Origin: Syntrophaceae bacterium UBA6112
GTDB taxonomy: Bacteria; Desulfobacterota; Syntrophia; Syntrophales; UBA5619
Length of the DNA stretch: 64,000 nt
Direction of reading: 5' to 3'
Assembly: GCA_002423465.1 (NCBI GenBank)
Contig: DIWG01000036.1
Span: 14,629 to 78,628, forward strand
Positions 24,561 to 32,454 of the stretch are shown here, in pieces. Positions within the stretch are counted from its first letter, which is position 1. Every line of letters starts with the position of its first letter. Position numbers and translations under genes: made by a program. The notes below the pieces were generated by a model that was not told the origin of the DNA, did not search any database, and saw only the letters and a list, made by a program, of their open reading frames with translations.

Positions 24561-24881
24561 ATGGTAACAGCGGCAAGCGGAGTCGGGAAGAACGATCTGA
24601 TCAGCAACGTGGCCGGAACCACGGAGCTGACCAAGGAGAACGCGAAAAAGGTTGTCAACGCCGTCCTGGAGGGGGTTTTCTCCATGTTGAAGCAGCCGGG
24701 GAAGCTCCGGCTGACCAACTTCGGGACCTTCACCGTCACGCAGACGAAGGAGCGGCAGGGGATCAACCCCAAGACCCAGCAGCCCATCACCATCCCCGCG
24801 GGCTACCGGATATGCCTTTTCTTCGTGTACGTGCTAAGGAATGCCCTCAACATAAACTGGAGGAATTGGCTTGAACGATGA
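24561..24881 (+). CDS. HU/IHF-family DNA-binding protein with an aberrant C-terminus
   Basis: The first 80 residues are a clear HU protein: NDLISNVAGTTELTKENAKK, the hydrophobic core, LTNFGTFTV, and the DNA-gripping arm INPKTQQPITIPAG. After that the family should continue with a charged helix (xFxxxKxLKxxL), but this frame reads YRICLFFVYVLRNALN. The neighbouring frame there gives FLRVRAKE, closer to the family end, so a frameshift is likely near 24800. A strong AAAGGAGG lies upstream. The gene may be a recently broken HU copy of the island. The stop overlaps the next start as ATGA. Confidence 0.6.
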   Translation: MVTAASGVGKNDLISNVAGTTELTKENAKKVVNAVLEGVFSMLKQPGKLRLTNFGTFTVTQTKERQGINPKTQQPITIPAGYRICLFFVYVLRNALNINWRNWLER

Positions 24882-26164
24882 CAGCAACGGATAATACTAT
24901 TCCTGCCACATTGACACGTGAGGCGCTCTACGAGCTTGTATGGTCCGAGCCGATGCTCAGAGTCGCAGCCCGGTACGGCGTATCATCGAGCTACATGGCC
25001 AGGATCTGTAAACTCATGAACGTCCCGCGACCGGAACGTAGGTATTGGGCTATGTTAGCGGCAGGCAAAAAGCCGCCGATCCCTCCTCTTCCTGACCCGC
25101 AACCGGGCGATCAATTGACTTGGTCACGGAGCAGGCAAGACGGCGACGTAGCACGGCCTCTGCCCCGCCCGCCTTCCGGCCCGCGAAAACGGAGATTAAG
25201 GCCTAAGACAGAGCGTCCGAGCCAACATCCATTGGTTTATGGCGTCAAAGGACTTTTTGAAAAAGGACGCTATAAGAATGAAACCGGCTATCTGAGGCCC
25301 GATAAGCAGTTGATGGTTGATCTGATTGTGACCAAGCAGAGCCTCGACAAAGCCCTGACTTTTGCCAATCAGTTGTTCTTGTCTTTTGAAGATCGCGGCT
25401 ATCCTGTTGTTCTCGAACCGAGAGGTGAGAATTTCTACAGGGCTACCGTGGATGAGCACGAAGAGCCGAGAAAAAGTCGCGAAGATCACTACTACAATCG
25501 TCTCTGGTCGCCTTGCAGATGCACGGTGGTGTATGTGGGAACGGTGGCTATCGGGTTGACGATCATTGAGATGGCCGAGGAGGTAGAGGTCCGCTACGTT
25601 GACGGGAATTACATCCGCGAACAGGACTACATCCCACCCAAGCGGAGCCGGTATGCTCACGAACTCACTTGGACGACGAAGAAAGATTATCCCACCGGCA
25701 GGCTCTGCCTGCAGGCCTATGCGCCCTACCCGAGAGCTCACTGGGTCAAACGTTGGCAAGAAACAAAGAAGCGTGATCTGGGTAGCCAGATCAATGCGAT
25801 CGTAAAAGAGCTTAAGGAGGCGGCTGTGGTCATCGCCCGCCTTGTCGAGGAGGGGGAACGCCAAGCAGAAATAGAACGCAAGCAGTGGGAAGCAAAACAA
25901 GAGATTCGGCGCCGTGAAGAAACGGAGCGTCGGGCAGCCCAGGCACTCAAGGAAAGCAGGGAGGAACTCCTCCAGATCATCGAGCGGTGGGGAAGGGCAA
26001 ATCGTATCGAGCAATTCTTCCGGGATGCCGAACAGAGAGCAACCGGCCTGGGTGATGATGAAAGGATCAGGCTGCTGGAGAGGCTGAAACTCGCCCGCGA
26101 CATGGTCGGCAGCGCCGATGCCCTTGCTCGCTTCCTGACGTGGAAAGCGCCGGATGAACGGTGA
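24878..26164 (+). CDS. HTH-containing protein of unknown function, common in mobile regions
   Basis: A 428-residue protein. Residues 12-60 (REALYELVWSEPMLRVAARY, then YMARICKLMNVPRPERRYW) form a helix-turn-helix-like unit followed by a proline-rich hinge, a central mixed region, and a long charged helix at residues 300-400 with Glu/Arg/Gln repeats that should be a coiled coil. I have seen this N-terminal type in accessory genes but know no function. It overlaps the HU-like gene by 4 bases and is the last gene before the tmRNA fragment. A DNA-binding or structural role is a guess. Confidence 0.65.
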   Translation: MTATDNTIPATLTREALYELVWSEPMLRVAARYGVSSSYMARICKLMNVPRPERRYWAMLAAGKKPPIPPLPDPQPGDQLTWSRSRQDGDVARPLPRPPSGPRKRRLRPKTERPSQHPLVYGVKGLFEKGRYKNETGYLRPDKQLMVDLIVTKQSLDKALTFANQLFLSFEDRGYPVVLEPRGENFYRATVDEHEEPRKSREDHYYNRLWSPCRCTVVYVGTVAIGLTIIEMAEEVEVRYVDGNYIREQDYIPPKRSRYAHELTWTTKKDYPTGRLCLQAYAPYPRAHWVKRWQETKKRDLGSQINAIVKELKEAAVVIARLVEEGERQAEIERKQWEAKQEIRRREETERRAAQALKESREELLQIIERWGRANRIEQFFRDAEQRATGLGDDERIRLLERLKLARDMVGSADALARFLTWKAPDER

Positions 26165-26303
26165 TCATCGGGGCCTGGTAATCGTGAGGTGCCCTTCTGA
26201 TCGGAAAGCCGTCCGGTGTGACTTTCGTCTCATGAACATCTCTATCTTGAAAGATAAACAGTTATATTAAGCCATTGAATCGTTCCATCCGATAAGGCAT
26301 AGT

Positions 26304-26325
26304 TAGTGACCGAATAGTGACCGAA
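26304..26325 (+). repeat. Tandem 11-base repeat near the tmRNA fragment
   Basis: TAGTGACCGAA occurs twice in direct succession (26304-26314 and 26315-26325), about 75 bases before the ssrA fragment. Short direct repeats at this place are typical arm-type sites for tyrosine recombinases or excisionases, which supports an integration site. Confidence 0.55.
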
Positions 26326-26398
26326 AATATGTTGAGTGAAATAGATGACTTGAAAAAAATGGCAAAATTGGAAACGGGAAAAACGTAATAATATCAAT

Positions 26399-26435
26399 GG
26401 TGCGAGCGCGGGTTCGACTCCCGCCGCCTCCACCA
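26399..26435 (+). ncRNA. 3' fragment of tmRNA (ssrA), probable attachment site
   Basis: The sequence has a T-arm (GCGGG-TTCGACT-CCCGC), the 3' acceptor strand CGCCTCC, a discriminator A and an encoded CCA. The 5' partner GGAGGCG and the rest of a tRNA are missing from the upstream 90 bases, so it is not a whole tRNA. The T-arm with TTCGACTCCCGCCGCCTCCA matches the end of bacterial tmRNA closely. ssrA is a favourite target for phage and island integrases, which leave a copy of its 3' end at the other border. It marks the right edge of the accessory region. A fragment of a tRNA gene with the same end is the alternative. Confidence 0.75.
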
Positions 26436-26560
26436 GTTTATTTTTTTAATTTCAATAACTCAGGTCGTTTCCCGGTTGCATTTGAGTTGCAGGAGGTCTC
26501 CCCTCCCGACCTCATCGGCATGATTATATCCAGAATGGTCGGGTCAATCTCCTTTTAGAC

Positions 26561-27325
26561 TCAATCGAGTTCAAACTCAAAAGTGCTGACAACGCGAATC
26601 TTTTTTGAAGGCGTACTGGTCGGGCTGTAGGGGGCGGATTCATCGTTGCCGTTTGTGCCGAAAATTTGGATCATCCCCTGGTTTGCGGAGCGAATTCTGC
26701 CCACCCGGGCGTCCGAATCTGAGGCAAACTGCTGAGCCGTCGCACGGGCATTCTTCGTAGCCTCGGCAAGAAGCTGCGGTCTAAGGGCATTAAATGTCGT
26801 GAGGATGTAACGCGGATTCGCTGTTCCTTCTTCCCGCTGGCCGTCCAGCAGGACCCCGGACTTAAGCAATTCTTCGGTCGCTCCCAACGCTTTTGTAACC
26901 AGGTCGACGTTGGCGGTTGTCACCATCAATGAACTCGTCACAATATAGCGAAGTCGCTCATTCCCCTGTGCTTGGCTGTACTCGCGCGCAAGCTTGTCGA
27001 TGGTGCGTGAGGGGTGCCGGGCGATTTCCTCATCTTTGAACCCCTGGTTCTTGAGGAAAGCAATGCCGGCTTCGCGGTCGGAACGAATCTTTTCGTGGAC
27101 GTCTTTAAGGTCTTCACTTGCCCTCCTGAAATGAAGCATCCAGACGGCCTGATCCGCCTTTACCTCCTTTTCGACCAATCCTTTGACGGTGACTGTTCGA
27201 GCATCGGACTTGAAGCGTGTGCCACCCTTTCCAATGAAATATCCTCCAACGGTCAACCCAAGCAAAAGGCAGATACCGACTATTGTTATTGCCAAGGTCA
27301 CAGTTCGGTTTTCAGCAGATGTCAT
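26561..27325 (-). CDS. SIMPL-domain (DUF541) periplasmic or membrane-anchored protein
   Basis: A 254-residue protein with one N-terminal membrane helix (residues 11-32, ITIVGICLLLGLTVGGYF) and a SIMPL domain from about 42 onward: RTVTVKGLVEKEVKADQA at the start and repeated alpha-beta units ending with RVVSTFEFEL. This is the family of E. coli YggE, linked to oxidative stress and membrane maintenance. The start follows AGGAGGAAGAAA. It is the first gene past the tmRNA fragment, on the chromosomal side, and reads towards it. No partner gene is visible. Confidence 0.82.
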   Translation of the reverse strand: MTSAENRTVTLAITIVGICLLLGLTVGGYFIGKGGTRFKSDARTVTVKGLVEKEVKADQAVWMLHFRRASEDLKDVHEKIRSDREAGIAFLKNQGFKDEEIARHPSRTIDKLAREYSQAQGNERLRYIVTSSLMVTTANVDLVTKALGATEELLKSGVLLDGQREEGTANPRYILTTFNALRPQLLAEATKNARATAQQFASDSDARVGRIRSANQGMIQIFGTNGNDESAPYSPTSTPSKKIRVVSTFEFELD

Positions 27326-27534
27326 TTTCTTCCTCCTCTTTTGGTTTCGCGATTTTGTCTGGGCCCAATATATCGCTCTGAGGTTCCCGGATGATATCGT
27401 GCCCCGTGAGAGACTTCAGGTTTCCATGTAATGACCATTCATCCGCCGTCTTTGCACTCGTTAACAGCTTTCGCTATTTAAGTATTCAACAATGAAATTG
27501 ATCGCGCAACATTTTTTTGAATCGAGATCAGCTA

Positions 27535-28386
27535 TTATCCCGTCCTATGGGCGCGGATGGAGGTGTAGACGGCCGCCCCCACGACGATAACAGCTCCGAC
27601 CACCGTCCGGATCTCCGGTATTTCGGAGAGGATCGCCGCGGCAAAAATCATCCCGTAAATCGGTTCCAGGGAGGTGATCAGTCCGGCTGCGGCGGCTTTG
27701 ATCGTACGGAGGCTGCCGACGAAGAGGGTGTGAGCGGCGGCGGTGAAGATCACGCCGAGGAGAATGAGGTAGGCCCAGCGGTTCTCCGCAAGCAGGTCGA
27801 TACCCGGTGTGACGAACGGAATGAGGACGAGCCCGGCGACGGCAACCTGATAGAACATCATCGCGCTCGATGGGTAGCGGCTCAGGTATTTCCGGTAGAG
27901 GATGTTGCGCAGGGAGTAGATAAAGGCGGAACCGATTCCGAAGGCAGCGCCGACGGCGATCTGTCCTCCCGAGATCCCCCCGGGTACGGCCAGATAGATT
28001 CCGGCGATGACGATCAGGGCGGCCGCCAGATCGCGGCCGTCCATCCGCTCCTGAAAGAAAAAAGGTTCCATCAGGACGGTCATGATCGTGAAGCTAAAGA
28101 ATGCCGTGAGTCCGACGGCGACGCCGGACATCTGGATTGCAGTGAAAAAGAAGACCCAGTGTACGGCAATGAAAAGCCCGAGCAGCAGGAGCCAGCCCAG
28201 ATCGGATCGGCGTTTAAGCATCAGGGATGTTCGGGTCAGGCGGCAGAACAGAAACAGGGCCAGGGCTGCGATCCAGCAACGGAACGCAATGATGTCTTTC
28301 GGCGGCAGATGAATTAACTTTGCAAACAGCGCCGTCGCGCTCATAATGAGCACGGCAACGTGCAGTTCGATCATGCTTTTTCTCAT
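27535..28386 (-). CDS. EamA/DMT-family transporter
   Basis: A 283-residue membrane protein with ten hydrophobic helices in two EamA repeats of five; VHWVFFFTAIQMSGVAVGLT and AAHTLFVGSLRTIKAAAAGL are the matching helix 3-4 segments of the two halves. Family members export amino acids, purines or other metabolites, but the substrate cannot be read from sequence. The start at 28386 is chosen because GAGGAAGAG precedes it; the longer frame to 28587 has no membrane-protein character. It is divergent from the two-component system. Confidence 0.82.
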   Translation of the reverse strand: MRKSMIELHVAVLIMSATALFAKLIHLPPKDIIAFRCWIAALALFLFCRLTRTSLMLKRRSDLGWLLLLGLFIAVHWVFFFTAIQMSGVAVGLTAFFSFTIMTVLMEPFFFQERMDGRDLAAALIVIAGIYLAVPGGISGGQIAVGAAFGIGSAFIYSLRNILYRKYLSRYPSSAMMFYQVAVAGLVLIPFVTPGIDLLAENRWAYLILLGVIFTAAAHTLFVGSLRTIKAAAAGLITSLEPIYGMIFAAAILSEIPEIRTVVGAVIVVGAAVYTSIRAHRTG

Positions 28387-28485
28387 ACGACACTCTTCCT
28401 CGGGAAATCGGTCCCGGCGACATACCACAAACAACCGAAGTATGATAGAAATGTTCATGGGTGATGATCGGCGAGGTAAAAGAAG

Positions 28486-28514
28486 TTGACGGAGAATACC
28501 GACTTCACTATAGT
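28486..28514 (+). promoter_or_regulatory. Sigma-70-type promoter of the two-component system
   Basis: TTGACG (28486-28491), a 17-base spacer and TATAGT (28509-28514). The predicted transcript starts about 70 bases before the response-regulator ATG. Confidence 0.6.
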
Positions 28515-28589
28515 TCCTTAGGTGAGGAAGGGGCTGTTTCCTTCCGGTGCAGGTCTGTCGATTTTTGCTTATTCTTTTCGAGGACAACG

Positions 28590-29279
28590 ATGCGGATCCT
28601 GCTGGTCGAAGATGACGTCAAGATCGCCTCCTTCATCGTCAAGGGGTTGAGATCTGCCGGTTTTGCCGTGGACCATGCCCCGGACGGCGAGGAGGGGCTC
28701 CGCCTCGCGCTGACGGAACCTTACGATGCGGCCGTCATCGATCTCATGCTGCCCCGGAGGAACGGCCTGGCGCTGATCAAAGAGCTGCGCGCCGAAAAAG
28801 TGAACACCCCCGTCTTGATCCTGAGCGCGAAGGGTTCGGTGGGCGACCGGGTGAAGGGGCTGGAGACCGGGGGAGACGATTATCTTACGAAACCGTTTGC
28901 CTTCTCCGAACTTCTGGCCCGTGTGCAGGCGCTGATTCGCAGGGCGGGCGGCATTTCCGATCCGACCCGGTTGACCGTCGGGAATTTGTCCGTCAATCTC
29001 CTCACCCGTGATGTCATCCGCGGAGGAAAACAGATCGACCTGCAACCCCGGGAGTTTTCGCTGCTCGAATACCTGATGCGCAATGCAGGAAGAATCGTTT
29101 CCAAAACGATGATCATGGAGCACGTCTGGGACTATCATTTCGATCCCCAGACCAATGTGGTGGAGGCCAGAATCAGCAGGTTGCGGGACAAAATCGACAG
29201 GGACGCCGACCAAAAACTGATCCATACCGTTCGGGGAGCGGGATATGTCCTTAAAGAAAACCGGTCGCTTTCGGAATAG
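28590..29279 (+). CDS. OmpR/PhoB-type response regulator
   Basis: A 229-residue protein. The receiver has the acidic pair (LLVEDD), the phosphorylated Asp51 (VIDLMLPRRNG) and Lys101 (LTKPF). From about residue 130 a winged-helix domain follows: QPREFSLLEYLMRNAGRIVS and VWDYHFDPQTNVVEARISRL with the recognition helix, closest to the CusR/CopR type of regulators. The start at 28590 begins the receiver fold. It overlaps the kinase gene by 35 bases. The signal is unknown. Confidence 0.92.
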   Translation: MRILLVEDDVKIASFIVKGLRSAGFAVDHAPDGEEGLRLALTEPYDAAVIDLMLPRRNGLALIKELRAEKVNTPVLILSAKGSVGDRVKGLETGGDDYLTKPFAFSELLARVQALIRRAGGISDPTRLTVGNLSVNLLTRDVIRGGKQIDLQPREFSLLEYLMRNAGRIVSKTMIMEHVWDYHFDPQTNVVEARISRLRDKIDRDADQKLIHTVRGAGYVLKENRSLSE

Positions 29280-30654
29280 CCTCACCTTCCGCTTGACCCT
29301 GTGGTACGCCGGCATCTTCACGGCGTCCTCCTTTATCGCTTTTTTCCTGTTTTACACGCTCATCACCTCCGTGATCCAGGAAAAAACAGATCAGGAGCTG
29401 CTGGGCCAGGCAGGACAGTTTTCAGCGGTTTTGCAGGAACGCGGGATCGGTGCGGTCGAAAACCTGGTCCTCTTCGAAGCCCAGGCGGCCGGGGAGAAGA
29501 AGGTTTTTTACCGCCTTCTCTACCCGACCGGCCAGGCCGTTTCTTCCTCCAACATGGCCTACTGGAAGGACATACCCATCCGCAAGGAGGCGATCGGGCA
29601 ACTGCTCGACGGCGCCGGGCGGGTGATCGAAACGGTCATCCTGACCTCCCGCAGGGACCAGGTGCGCATCCTCTACGCGATGATCGGCCCCGGCGTCATC
29701 CTCCAGGTCGGCCAGTCCATGGAAAACTACACACGCATTATTGATGCCTTCCGAGGGGTTTTCCTCGTCACGATGGCCCTGCTCATCGGTCTGGCGACGG
29801 GGGTCGGCTGGTTCATGGCCCGGCGGGCGGTTTCGGGCGTCGAGGCGATCACCCGGACAGCGCAGGGAATCTCCGGGGGAACCCTCGAAAAGAGGGTCCC
29901 CGTGAAGAGCCGGGGCGACGAGATCGATCAGTTAGCGATGACCTTCAACCAGATGCTGGACCGCATCCAGTCGCTGGTCGCCGAGATCCGGCAGATGGGA
30001 GACGACATCGCCCATGACCTGAAGAGCCCGATCGCCCGGATCCGGGGAATGGCAGAAATCACTCTGACGACGGGGACATCACTTGCCGAGTACGAAGGTA
30101 TGGCGGCAAGCGCCATCGAGGAGTGCGACCGTCTCCTGGATATCATCAACACCATGCTGATGATATCCAAGACGGAGGCGGGGGTGGAAAAACCCACCTG
30201 CGAAAAATTCGATCTGGCGAGCCTTGTGCGGGAGGCCTGCGAACTTTTCGGGACGACGGCCGAAGACAGGGGCTTGACCCTCTCCTGCCATGTCCCGGAG
30301 AGTTGTACCATTGCGGGAGACGCCCGGATGATCCAGCGCCTGTTGTCGAATCTGCTGGACAATGCGATCAAGTACACCGCTCCCGGGGGAAGTGTGGAGG
30401 TCTCGCTTTCGCAAATTGAAGGAGGGAATGCAACTCTTGCGGTCAAAGACACCGGGACCGGGATTTCCACCGGGGATCTGCCCCGCATTTTCGAACGCTT
30501 CTACCGGGGAGACCGGAGCCGCTCCGAGTCCGGAACCGGCCTGGGGCTCAGCCTGGCCCGGGCCATCGCCCGCGCCCACGGTGGGGATATTACAGTGGAG
30601 AGCCGCCTCCACGAGGGGAGCGTCTTTACTGTAACCCTCCCGTCTTCGGGATAA
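29245..30654 (+). CDS. Sensor histidine kinase
   Basis: A 469-residue membrane kinase. Two helices (about residues 16-38 and 170-192) flank a periplasmic sensor of about 130 residues; a HAMP domain follows (GGTLEKRVPVKSRGDEIDQL). DIAHDLKSPIARI contains the phosphorylated His257; LLDNAIKYT, VKDTGTGIS, IFERFYRGDRSRS and GTGLGLSLARAI are the N, G1, F and G2 boxes. It phosphorylates the regulator encoded just upstream. The overlap of the genes means coupled translation. The architecture resembles CusS-type sensors, but the ligand is not shown. Confidence 0.92.
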   Translation: MSLKKTGRFRNSLTFRLTLWYAGIFTASSFIAFFLFYTLITSVIQEKTDQELLGQAGQFSAVLQERGIGAVENLVLFEAQAAGEKKVFYRLLYPTGQAVSSSNMAYWKDIPIRKEAIGQLLDGAGRVIETVILTSRRDQVRILYAMIGPGVILQVGQSMENYTRIIDAFRGVFLVTMALLIGLATGVGWFMARRAVSGVEAITRTAQGISGGTLEKRVPVKSRGDEIDQLAMTFNQMLDRIQSLVAEIRQMGDDIAHDLKSPIARIRGMAEITLTTGTSLAEYEGMAASAIEECDRLLDIINTMLMISKTEAGVEKPTCEKFDLASLVREACELFGTTAEDRGLTLSCHVPESCTIAGDARMIQRLLSNLLDNAIKYTAPGGSVEVSLSQIEGGNATLAVKDTGTGISTGDLPRIFERFYRGDRSRSESGTGLGLSLARAIARAHGGDITVESRLHEGSVFTVTLPSSG

Positions 30655-30697
30655 GGCTCATCTGGTTGATCCGTGCTTTCTTCCTGCGACGCATCCA

Positions 30698-31951
30698 TCA
30701 GTCAATTTTTCTCTCTGATCGTATCAAGATCAAGACACTCAATATTGTACCTGTAACACTCACAGCGGCGCAAATTAAGAACGCCGTATGATAGCTGCCG
30801 GTGGTATCAGATATACGGCCCGCCAGCACAGGACCGATGGCGCCGCCGAGTGTAAAACTGCACATCACCGCCCCCACGATGGTACCGATTGACCTCAGCC
30901 CGAACAATTCTGCCGGCATCGGCGACATAATTGCTGCCAGACCGCCATAGCCGAGGCCAAAGATGACGCCAAAAAGGTAGAACTGCCACATGTCGACAGC
31001 GACCGTCAGCAAGAACAGTGCCGTTGTCATCAGAACAAAGCTGATGATAAGGCAACGCATGTTGCCAATCCGGTCACCGGCACTTCCTATGCCAACCCTG
31101 CCGGCAGCATTCACCCCACCGATTACAGCGATGATACTGGCCGCCTTCAAAGCCGGAATCCCCAGTTCAATAGCGTGAGCCACTATATGCACCATGACAG
31201 TATACAGGTCAAAGCCAAAACAGAAGAATGTGGCGCAGACCATCCAGAACTGGCTAGTGCTGATAGCTTCACGGAAGCACATTCCCTCTCCGCTATAGGC
31301 AGGATCTTCAGCCTTTATTAAATCGTATCCGTAAGGCAGCTGCCCCATCTGCTGTGGATCGCGCCTCAAGAGCTGTGCAGCCAGCACCAGTATCATTAGA
31401 ATGCCAGCGCCAACAATGAGGTAAGAAAACCGCCACTGGTACTCGGCGATGAGCACGCTGGCCAAAATGGAGAGCAGGATGGTGCCAATACCCGAGCCCG
31501 AAGTAACAATGCCCGTCATCAAGCCCCGCCGACGAATGAACCAGCGGGGTATAGTTGATATCAGCGGCACCCAGCTGCCACTCATACCGACGGCAATCAG
31601 CACCCCATAGAAGAGGTAAAGGTGCCAGATGGCGCTAACCTGAGACATCAGCATATAGCCAAGCCCCAATATGACTGCGCAGACCGTCATAACCATGCGA
31701 GGACCAAATCGGTCGTTCAGCCGACCGACGAAGATACCCATAAGACCATACAATACCAGATAGAGGGATAACGCAGCCGAGGTAGCGGCCTTGCTCCATC
31801 CAAACTGCTCTAAAAGCGGCTTGAAAAAGATACCAAAGGTGTGCTGGGCTCCGTGGGAAACAATGGTAATCAGGAGAGCAGCCGCTACGACCACATAACC
31901 ATAAAAGATATGCTGCTTCTTGCCGGTTTGACGGGCTGCTTGCTCATCCAT
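30698..31951 (-). CDS. MFS transporter, monocarboxylate/oxalate-formate-like
   Basis: A 417-residue protein with 12 hydrophobic helices and a central charged loop. The N-terminus GAQHTFGIFFKPLLEQFGWSKA and the loop motifs LNDRFGPRM and GDRIGNMR resemble the carrier at 16952-18214, so the two are paralogues of the same branch. The start at 31951 is chosen because AAGGA precedes it. It converges with the histidine-kinase gene and stands alone. The substrate is probably a small organic acid; not proven. Confidence 0.82.
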   Translation of the reverse strand: MDEQAARQTGKKQHIFYGYVVVAAALLITIVSHGAQHTFGIFFKPLLEQFGWSKAATSAALSLYLVLYGLMGIFVGRLNDRFGPRMVMTVCAVILGLGYMLMSQVSAIWHLYLFYGVLIAVGMSGSWVPLISTIPRWFIRRRGLMTGIVTSGSGIGTILLSILASVLIAEYQWRFSYLIVGAGILMILVLAAQLLRRDPQQMGQLPYGYDLIKAEDPAYSGEGMCFREAISTSQFWMVCATFFCFGFDLYTVMVHIVAHAIELGIPALKAASIIAVIGGVNAAGRVGIGSAGDRIGNMRCLIISFVLMTTALFLLTVAVDMWQFYLFGVIFGLGYGGLAAIMSPMPAELFGLRSIGTIVGAVMCSFTLGGAIGPVLAGRISDTTGSYHTAFLICAAVSVTGTILSVLILIRSERKID

Positions 31952-32454
31952 AGATGCATCCTTCAAAACTGACTCTAGGACGAAGATCATGACCTGTCCC
32001 ACCGAAACGTGTACCATATATGAAGTCAGAGTTCCTCATCGTTGTGAGGGTTCTCCATGATGGCTTCAATATGATAAACAAACCTTCCGGCAGATTCGTT
32101 GCGTTAATAACCATTTGTAATATTGGTCAATGGAGAATTTTTGAAAATAGCGGATACTGGAAGTTCTGAATACCGTTTCCTCATGAAAAAATCACGATTA
32201 AAAAATGTGTCTTTCAAACCGAACGGAATGTTTTGATAGAAACGGTCAGGTATTGGCTTGTATTTGCAAGGTGTGAATTTTTGGAAAAGACAGATTGGAT
32301 GCCTGTCACACCGGATTGACCGCACCGAACACGCACCGCCGCAACATGACCAAATGGTCATCTTCCGATCATCCTCCCGTTAAGTTCGATCCTTATAATG
32401 GGTTTCAAAGAGGGACTGTCATCAGCCCATGAACGCAACCAAGGAGGATAAGTC
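31952..32454. other. Intergenic region upstream of htrA
   Basis: About 500 bases between divergent genes. A TATAAT-like box at 32394-32399 lies about 55 bases before the htrA start, but no matching -35 is seen at 17 bases. No credible gene, repeat or hairpin was found. Confidence 0.4.

Noticed and set aside
26242..26433. Minus-strand ORF starting MEAAGVEPA across the tmRNA fragment
   Set aside because: This string is the usual false translation of a tRNA/tmRNA 3' end and not a gene.
27517..28317. A 266-residue open frame opposite the EamA transporter
   Set aside because: Composition is biased (many Asp, Gly, Arg) and mirrors the membrane protein on the other strand.
32089..32102. GG-N10-GC match (GGCAG-N5-TTGCG) as a second sigma-54 promoter
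   Set aside because: Only the core dinucleotides fit, and it is 350 bases upstream of htrA with no other support.
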